DNA of 64,000 nt from Jaenimonas drosophilae (taxonomy: Eukaryota > Euglenozoa > Kinetoplastea > Trypanosomatida > Trypanosomatidae). The position numbers were made by a program, and so were the translations under genes. Shown in pieces: positions 58,334-64,000 of the stretch. The notes under the pieces are model-generated. The model ran no database searches, had not been told where the DNA came from, and saw nothing but the letters and a program-made list of their open reading frames with translations. The stretch spans positions 44,046 to 108,045 of the forward strand of contig JASAON010001622.1 of assembly GCA_030849065.1 (NCBI GenBank). The letters run 5' to 3'. Every line of letters begins with the position of its first letter. The stretch's first letter is position 1.

Positions 58334-58745
58334 CAAAAACCAACCAAATAACCTCTTCGTGTAGCTCATGCTACATCCGTCTACAGCGTACCAACGATGG
58401 TGTTCTGTTTCTCGGTGACGTCTCTGCCTTCCCCCCTCACTCTCTCTCTCATCATTTCCGGTGATGATGAATTTGACGTGTGGATGAAGCTGCTGCTGAT
58501 GATGATGAGCCATGTCTGTGTTGTTGCGCTGCTGTTCGTTCGCCATCATTTACTCCATAACCTCCCCCCTCTTCATAATGTAGGGTTCCGTACACACCTA
58601 CCCTAGGTACAGCACAAGGAACACGTGTTGTTGGTTGTGTGGACGTGGGCACCTCAATTGTGAAGGCATACACACTTCATTTGTTCTTGTTGTTGTGCAG
58701 TAGCTCCACCCACTCCCACCCCCACTCCTTCTACACACTGAGAGG
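58334..58745 (+). other. Intergenic: untranslated sequence
   Basis: No gene seen. TTGTTCTTGTTGTTGTGCAG at 58681-58700 is a good splice acceptor 45 bases before the ATG at 58746. Confidence 0.6.
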
Positions 58746-60566
58746 ATGAGCGGCGAAGGGGAGTCCACCTCCCCCGAGGCCTGTGCCACGCCGTGCGCCA
58801 CGCGGAAGGGCCAAGTGTGCTTTGCCTGCGCTCGATGTGAATACCCAATCTGCACCGCTGACGATATCCTTTTAGAGCCCGTGGAACACGGCGCCAGCAG
58901 CCGCGCTTTTGCCTACGAGCTGGAGAACCTCCTCGACTTGGAGGATGGACGTGGAGTGCCATGCTACAGCGGCAATGAATGCACCACCACGTCCTTGACG
59001 GTGACGGATCGCATTCTCGCCATTCCGCTTCCGCCTGCTGCGAGACAAGTCGCCCTGGAGGCGATGATGGAATCGCACCGCGTGGCTCATCAACACCACC
59101 ACAACGGCGAGATGGCTGTACCAACATCTGGGGTTCAGGAGGATGAGCCGGAGGATGATGTTGATACTCATGAGGATGGCGGCAGAACCATACCTGCACC
59201 TCCACCAGCCGCTGATGTGGAGGAGAACGACGACGGAGAACGCGCACCGCCGCGCTATATTTTGCGCTCCGACACCCGCCTTGACTTCATTCGCATTTCA
59301 CCACTCATCCTCGGTCACGGCGTCAGGATTGCCCGCAAGGCCCGCGAAGCATGCCCATCCACATCATCATCATCGGTGCCAAACAACAACAACAACAACA
59401 ACCCGCTTGACACCGCAGAGGCCAGCACAACCTCCTCGCCCACCGCTTCTTCTGCGGTACTGTGGCAGAAGAGCCCTGGCAACTTTTCTGTGGAGGAGGG
59501 CTGCGTCGTTGTGCATCGCACCACGACATCTGCCTCCGCTCCGTGGTTCAAAGCCTACACCCACACAGCCCAGCTCGAGTGCCCCGACTGCCACTACCCC
59601 CTCGGTTTCTTATTTGCACCACACCCACACGCAACATCTTCCGCCTTAGACCAAAAGGATGGCCTCCCAACGTCGGAGGTGGACGAGGAAGAGGATATCA
59701 ACGACACACCGCCCTCCCTGTCCGGACCAAGCCCGAGCGTGGAGCCTCACTCCAAAAAAGTTAAGAAGGAAGTGACGCAGGAGCCAACCGTCGAAGCGGA
59801 TTCAGAGGTGTTTGTTGGTCTGGAGCTGCAGCGACTGGTGCAGCGGGAGTGGGGCATCGCCCAATTCCAGGCGCGCTACGCCACTGCGCAGGTGTTGCAG
59901 TCCTTCCGGCAGATGTTTCCCGAGGCGGAGGAGCTGCAGAGCATCCACTGCCGGCTTGCCTCCCTTCGCGCCCAGAGTGACCTCTACAACAAACTCCTGC
60001 ACAAGCACAAGGAGCAGAATGATGTGCAGTCCGCCATTCTGGAGAGCCAGAAGGATCGCATCCAGGCCTACGAGGAGAAGCTGCACATGATGCAACAAAT
60101 CATTGAGACCCAGCGTACACAGCTTAACATCCAGACCTTCCGGCTGCAACACCAGTCTGACCTCATCAACAGCCACAAGCAGCAGGTGTCCTCACAGCAG
60201 GAGCAGATTGATGTGGAGCAGCTCCTACTGGCTGAGCAGAACAAGACGATTGAAACCCAGCGCGAACAGATTCGGCTCATGAAGGCACAATTCAGCACCT
60301 ACTTGTCCGAGCTGCTGCTGCGGGATCGTCAGGGGAGTAGTGCAGTCCAAACATCCTCTACGGAGAGACCCCAGCCAGTGGAAGAGGATGTGGAGGATGC
60401 GAGCACGACGGCACGGCATGTTGGGGGCTGTGATGATGGCATCCCCCCACGCCATCTTCGTGGGGTTACCGCCCAACGACCGTACTATGTATTGGCCGAG
60501 ACGTTGCCAGAGGAGTCGATGGACGAGACCAACCCCAACCCTGACGACGGTGAGGACTGCTATTAG
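58746..60566 (+). CDS. Yippee/Mis18-like zinc protein with long coiled coil
   Basis: 606 residues. The N-terminal part has CFACARCEYPICTADDILLE (C28/C31) and, after a large low-complexity insert (about 100-255), AQLECPDCHYPLGFLF (C279/C282). Two CxxC pairs, the first before an exposed strand and the second followed by LG and a hydrophobic strand, are the signature of the Yippee/Mis18/cereblon beta-tent fold. Residues about 365-535 form a continuous coiled coil rich in Gln, with Q-x6-Q-x6-type periodicity; Mis18 proteins also end in a coiled coil. Kinetoplastids lack CENP-A, so a Mis18-like centromere role would be unexpected; other roles (cytoskeletal or ubiquitin-ligase adaptor) are possible. 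Confidence 0.75.
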   Translation: MSGEGESTSPEACATPCATRKGQVCFACARCEYPICTADDILLEPVEHGASSRAFAYELENLLDLEDGRGVPCYSGNECTTTSLTVTDRILAIPLPPAARQVALEAMMESHRVAHQHHHNGEMAVPTSGVQEDEPEDDVDTHEDGGRTIPAPPPAADVEENDDGERAPPRYILRSDTRLDFIRISPLILGHGVRIARKAREACPSTSSSSVPNNNNNNNPLDTAEASTTSSPTASSAVLWQKSPGNFSVEEGCVVVHRTTTSASAPWFKAYTHTAQLECPDCHYPLGFLFAPHPHATSSALDQKDGLPTSEVDEEEDINDTPPSLSGPSPSVEPHSKKVKKEVTQEPTVEADSEVFVGLELQRLVQREWGIAQFQARYATAQVLQSFRQMFPEAEELQSIHCRLASLRAQSDLYNKLLHKHKEQNDVQSAILESQKDRIQAYEEKLHMMQQIIETQRTQLNIQTFRLQHQSDLINSHKQQVSSQQEQIDVEQLLLAEQNKTIETQREQIRLMKAQFSTYLSELLLRDRQGSSAVQTSSTERPQPVEEDVEDASTTARHVGGCDDGIPPRHLRGVTAQRPYYVLAETLPEESMDETNPNPDDGEDCY

Positions 60567-60934
60567 TCTGCCACGTGACGCACAAGAACAAACATGCATA
60601 AGGCGGTGCATTACTGCTCCCTCCCCCCTCGTGTAATGACGATGTGCATGAATGAGGTGTTTCATCCGATCTCCCGTTATGGCACGGAAGTTGTGGACTT
60701 CGCTAGTCGTCTTTTTTTTTGTGCTCACGTCCCCCTCCGTTTCCGCACCAGCAGCGTTGCCAGCTTTGGTTCAGTGGCAGAATGTGCATGCAATGTGCCC
60801 TCCTCTGTCGTATTGATCACGTGGGGTCTCTGGTTGTATCTTGGACGTACTTCTTCCTCTTTAACTTCACTCTTCACCTACAATCCCAAGTGCTGTTTCC
60901 ACACCACTGCTGTGGACATTTGTGCCCGCATCGC
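60567..60934 (+). other. Intergenic: untranslated sequence
   Basis: No gene seen. T-run at 60712-60720 and a CT-rich tract at about 60848-60880 with AG near 60889, which gives the start at 60935. Confidence 0.55.
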
Positions 60935-61729
60935 ATGTCGGACGGCAGCCGGCCACGCTCAAGCGAGCCGCCGCATGATGAGTCTCTCTTCCACGAAGGT
61001 GGTGCGCCAACGCAGTCTCAGAACAGGGATGCCGACAACAATGTGGTGGAGGTGGACCTGTCCAAACAATCACGGGAATTCCTCCTTCAGCGTGTCGTGG
61101 CACTGGAGCGCCAGCTGAAGATTCGCAATGCCGACTGCACACGACTTCTGCAGGAGCGGCACGAGCTCCTTCCGCTTCGTCAGAAGTGTGCCTCTCAAAA
61201 GGAGCTCATTCTCGCCTTGCGACATCAACTTCAAGTGACTCAGGCGGAGAGGGATTCCTTGGCCGCAGCAAACGCGGCACGCCCGCCGGTGGCACCATCC
61301 ACCAGCAGCAGCGTTCGATGTGTTGGCGAGGCCCCACCACCCCAACCGCCATCCTCACACCACAGTAGCACATCTCCGAGCGGCATTCGCGTGTTGGGCA
61401 TCCGCTCCGCAGGTCCCACGGATATTCCTCCTTCCTACACCAATGGTCAGGTTGTGAACACCACGGCAGCGGGTACGCAGGTTGTCCTCGATAGCTCCGA
61501 CATCTCCTCACTGGGTTTTCATAGTCGTGGCTCAGAGTACCAGCGTTCGGCACCTCCCCTTGGTGGAGGCAGGCCGAGGTCTAGCCATGCAACCTCCCAC
61601 CACTCCGAGGCTGACCTCCTACTCCATCGGTCTCGCGATGAACTTAAGCTCGATGAGGCACAGCGTCAACAAGACTCCATAGACGAGGAGCAACTACTTG
61701 CACGTATCGCGGCACTACGCAAAAGCTGA
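60935..61729 (+). CDS. Small coiled-coil protein of unknown function
   Basis: 264 residues from 60935. The longer open frame upstream contains the T/C acceptor tract and Cys/Phe-rich low-complexity translation, so it is excluded. Residues about 35-100 are a coiled coil (SREFLLQRVVALERQLKIRN and continuing heptads). The rest is Ser/Pro/Gly-rich with a short C-terminal helix (LDEAQRQQDSIDEEQLLARI). The layout resembles adaptor or basal-body/flagellar small coiled-coil proteins, but no family is recognised. Confidence 0.7.
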   Translation: MSDGSRPRSSEPPHDESLFHEGGAPTQSQNRDADNNVVEVDLSKQSREFLLQRVVALERQLKIRNADCTRLLQERHELLPLRQKCASQKELILALRHQLQVTQAERDSLAAANAARPPVAPSTSSSVRCVGEAPPPQPPSSHHSSTSPSGIRVLGIRSAGPTDIPPSYTNGQVVNTTAAGTQVVLDSSDISSLGFHSRGSEYQRSAPPLGGGRPRSSHATSHHSEADLLLHRSRDELKLDEAQRQQDSIDEEQLLARIAALRKS

Positions 61730-61996
61730 GCACCATAGCCGAAGCACACACAAAACAAGAAACACTGGTCTCATCGGTACACACCCACCCACCCACACTA
61801 TGCATCATCTCTCTGCAGCCAATCACCATCCACTGGTCACATTCCTTGTTATACTCTTGTCTGTTGCCAGATATTGTTCACACAGTTCTTGAAGTGTTGT
61901 TGCGTTCTCAGTCAATACTCACACCTGCCCTGCATCATATATTCCCAAGACATCCACACGTCCAGGACCATCCGCACGAACAGTCACGAGTTCACC

Positions 61997-63946
61997 ATGA
62001 GTGCACCGTTTGTGAAGGTGCTAGCCACGGCGGTGTTGCTTCTCTGCTTCCTTGGAGCTGTCGATGCCGCTGTGGATGTCGAAGACGTCAAGTGCGTGAC
62101 GAATGGCACTGAAGGACCGTGCTTCCACGAGTCCGTGGTTGCAATGACGGGCACCGGGCTCTTCGATGTGTTCAGTGTTTCCTTTGTGGAAGTGGGGATG
62201 GAATGCAAGGACATGGAGGCAAATGATACTTTATTGACCTGCGTACTTTTTGCCGACAGAGCACCCCAGGGATCTTACGGGCTGGAGCTGAGGAATGAAG
62301 GTGGTCTTATTGTCACAATCTTCCTCATGCTGGGAACCTTTGACGGCCTGGAACTCCCGCTGTGGGACGTGCATGAGTCACTGCCGCAAGACCTCATGGT
62401 GTTGCACCAATCTGCAGATGCCGTGGCAAGTGGCAAGGAGTGGTGTGCAATTGGGAAGTTTGATCCCACGAAGGAGCACGATGTCCTCTTCTATAACGTG
62501 GATCTTGACGTGAATGGAACTACGTTAGTGCCTGTGTGTACGTCGACGACTGTGTCTGCTCTAGGTAACACTGTGTGTTGCACTGTGAGGGCTGCTGCTG
62601 GAGTGATGGGTAAGTTCCGATTTCTTGTCCAACAGACGGAAAACAGGGCTTTTGTCGCACGTTCAACGGTGAACGATGCCATCGTGGTGACTCCCGAGAT
62701 GCCCATCATCGTGAATGTGACTGGGGAGTGTGCGGCTGACAGCACCAAGTGCGTGGATGGTACTGAGTTGACATTTACTGGCACCAACTTCAATTTCCGT
62801 GCACCTGAGTACAATTTCATGACCATTGGGAGTTCCATGAACTGTACGCCCACCTCGGTTACCGGAACGACGGAGCTGACATGTACCCTTGCTGGCACCG
62901 GTGGCGCTGACGAACCTGAGATTTTGATTGCGGAGATGAAGGTGCAGCTGACCCCTGATGGACTGGCGTGGAGTGCGAAAAAGGCGGTGGGTGGCATGGC
63001 CGTTGGCTTCGTCGCGCCCGTCCCCGGATGGGGCTCCTCCCCCACCGGTACCGATTTGGTGCGAGAGGTGCCACCCATCCCGACGCATCACGGAGAGCGC
63101 ATGACCATCATTGGCACCTTCGCCGATGGCCCTCACGTGGTTGACTTTATCCCTCTCGAGAATGCGACGAGTGATGGCACCCCATTCTGCGACGATTGTG
63201 TCGGCGCGAGTGGCTTTCTGATGTGTAGGTACCATGCCCCCAAGACAAGCAGTGGGACTTGGTTCCCGTTGGTCTTTAATAAAGACACGCAGTCGTACTT
63301 GGTAACACCCACCATCTCCATGACCTTGTACCCACGTTCCCCCGCGACTGTGTATCTGACGGGTGACACCGGTGCTAATATGACGGAGGTGACGTTGACA
63401 GGGTCACACTACCACCCCGATCTGAGCAGTAACCGCATTGTGACAATGGCCTGTACTGGTGACGGGTGTAATGTTAATGCAGTATCATGCGGTGTGAAGA
63501 CCGCTGCCGAGAATGCTCTGATTGCTGAGTGTACCAGCAACAATGCGGCAGATGGTGTGTACACCCTTGGAGTGCAGACTCTGTTTGGTCTGGGCACGTG
63601 GTATGATCCTGCGACGACGTCGGGCTATCTTCACGTGGAGGATACTGAATTCGTGGAGATTGTTTCCCCGACACATGACATGACTATATTTTATGGCCAG
63701 CCCAACTGCTCCATTGTGCGCAACCCAGTTGCCTTCGGCTTTGCTGTGGCTCTTGGTATTGTGTTTTTGGTGGTGGTGGTGATGCTGATTCTCGCCATGG
63801 GACGGTACCGTCTGGCGAGTCGAGAGGACAAGGGAGAGGAGTCCTCTGTGTCTGAGGAACAGTATGGGTGGGAGGACAATGGCAAGGGGACGCGCTATTC
63901 GATTCCTATTCCTGAAGTGGATCAGAGCGATGCTGGTGCCCGATAA
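61997..63946 (+). CDS. Type I surface glycoprotein with TIG/IPT-like repeats
   Basis: 649 residues from 61997; the extra upstream frame has no ATG. A signal peptide spans about 1-24 (VLATAVLLLCFLGAVDA). The ectodomain contains several beta-rich modules with paired cysteines and the TIG/IPT pattern (short P-x-I/V opening, G-x-x-x-x-LTFTGTNF or EVTLTGSHY, then S/C-x-x-V in later strands), near residues 235-325 and 450-540. Several N-x-S/T sites are present. One membrane helix at about 578-603 is followed by a roughly 45-residue acidic/Tyr-containing cytosolic tail. Such repeats occur in large surface-protein families of free-living kinetoplastids. Probable plasma-membrane or feeding-apparatus receptor or adhesin; ligand unknown. 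The stop is intact and the gene is complete. Confidence 0.82.
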   Translation: MSAPFVKVLATAVLLLCFLGAVDAAVDVEDVKCVTNGTEGPCFHESVVAMTGTGLFDVFSVSFVEVGMECKDMEANDTLLTCVLFADRAPQGSYGLELRNEGGLIVTIFLMLGTFDGLELPLWDVHESLPQDLMVLHQSADAVASGKEWCAIGKFDPTKEHDVLFYNVDLDVNGTTLVPVCTSTTVSALGNTVCCTVRAAAGVMGKFRFLVQQTENRAFVARSTVNDAIVVTPEMPIIVNVTGECAADSTKCVDGTELTFTGTNFNFRAPEYNFMTIGSSMNCTPTSVTGTTELTCTLAGTGGADEPEILIAEMKVQLTPDGLAWSAKKAVGGMAVGFVAPVPGWGSSPTGTDLVREVPPIPTHHGERMTIIGTFADGPHVVDFIPLENATSDGTPFCDDCVGASGFLMCRYHAPKTSSGTWFPLVFNKDTQSYLVTPTISMTLYPRSPATVYLTGDTGANMTEVTLTGSHYHPDLSSNRIVTMACTGDGCNVNAVSCGVKTAAENALIAECTSNNAADGVYTLGVQTLFGLGTWYDPATTSGYLHVEDTEFVEIVSPTHDMTIFYGQPNCSIVRNPVAFGFAVALGIVFLVVVVMLILAMGRYRLASREDKGEESSVSEEQYGWEDNGKGTRYSIPIPEVDQSDAGAR

Positions 63947-64000
63947 CATTCTTTTTCACATCATCTCCACACACACAAGCACACAATCCATAAGGATGTA

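Noticed and set aside
60764..60800. Stretch resembling the 5' end of tRNA-Gly (TGGTTCAGTGGCAGAATG)
   Set aside because: No matching anticodon arm or B-box (GGTTCRANNCC-type) sequence within the next 70 bases; not a tRNA gene.

Overview
The window looks like nuclear DNA of a kinetoplastid protist, most probably a free-living bodonid of the Bodo saltans type. The evidence is a single-strand array of intronless genes, T- or CT-rich tracts followed by AG ahead of most start codons (the layout of spliced-leader trans-splice acceptors), a 40S protein S3 very like the trypanosomatid one, and family members typical of the group (PSP1-domain RNA-binding protein, twin CX3C small TIM). All 28 genes I accept are on the + strand. 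No convincing gene lies on the - strand, and I found no tRNA, rRNA, snRNA, CRISPR array or insertion sequence. The species call is an inference.

Region 1 (1-39 kb) is a dense unidirectional array. It holds a small membrane protein cut or nearly cut by the window edge; a protein with a SAP-like helix pair; a Get1/WRB-like membrane insertase; a small TIM chaperone; two tandem J-domain membrane proteins sharing a 167-nt identical block; a short unknown protein; ribosomal protein uS3; a large Ser/Ala/Pro-rich IQ-motif protein; a zinc-ribbon protein like RNase P Rpr2/Rpp21; a large unknown protein; a 2158-residue EF-hand/WD40 protein of likely flagellar type; a nicotinate phosphoribosyltransferase of bacterial PncB type; a WW-domain protein; a divergent Skp1; a PMCA-type calcium ATPase; and a Q/N/P-rich PSP1-domain protein.

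Region 2 (39.0-47.1 kb) has about 8.1 kb without a supportable gene. It is T-rich, full of T-runs, pyrimidine tracts and microsatellites, and sits between two gene arrays pointing the same way. A boundary between two polycistronic units (termination then re-initiation) is the simplest reading, but it is not proven here.

Region 3 (47.1-64 kb) is a second + strand array: Rab geranylgeranyltransferase alpha subunit; a tiny probably dually acylated protein ending in an OCRE-like aromatic octamer repeat; a coiled-coil unknown; an alpha/beta hydrolase; a divergent YEATS-domain protein; guanylate kinase; a protein with two CW zinc fingers; a Yippee/Mis18-like zinc protein with a long coiled coil; a small coiled-coil protein; and a type I surface glycoprotein with TIG/IPT-like ectodomains. 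Three likely chromatin-type proteins (YEATS, CW, Yippee/Mis18-like) lie within 7 kb. In kinetoplastids, though, co-location mainly means co-transcription and is weak evidence for shared function.

Start codons were chosen as the first plausible ATG after a candidate splice acceptor. Several open frames extend upstream only through non-ATG codons, and those extensions were trimmed.
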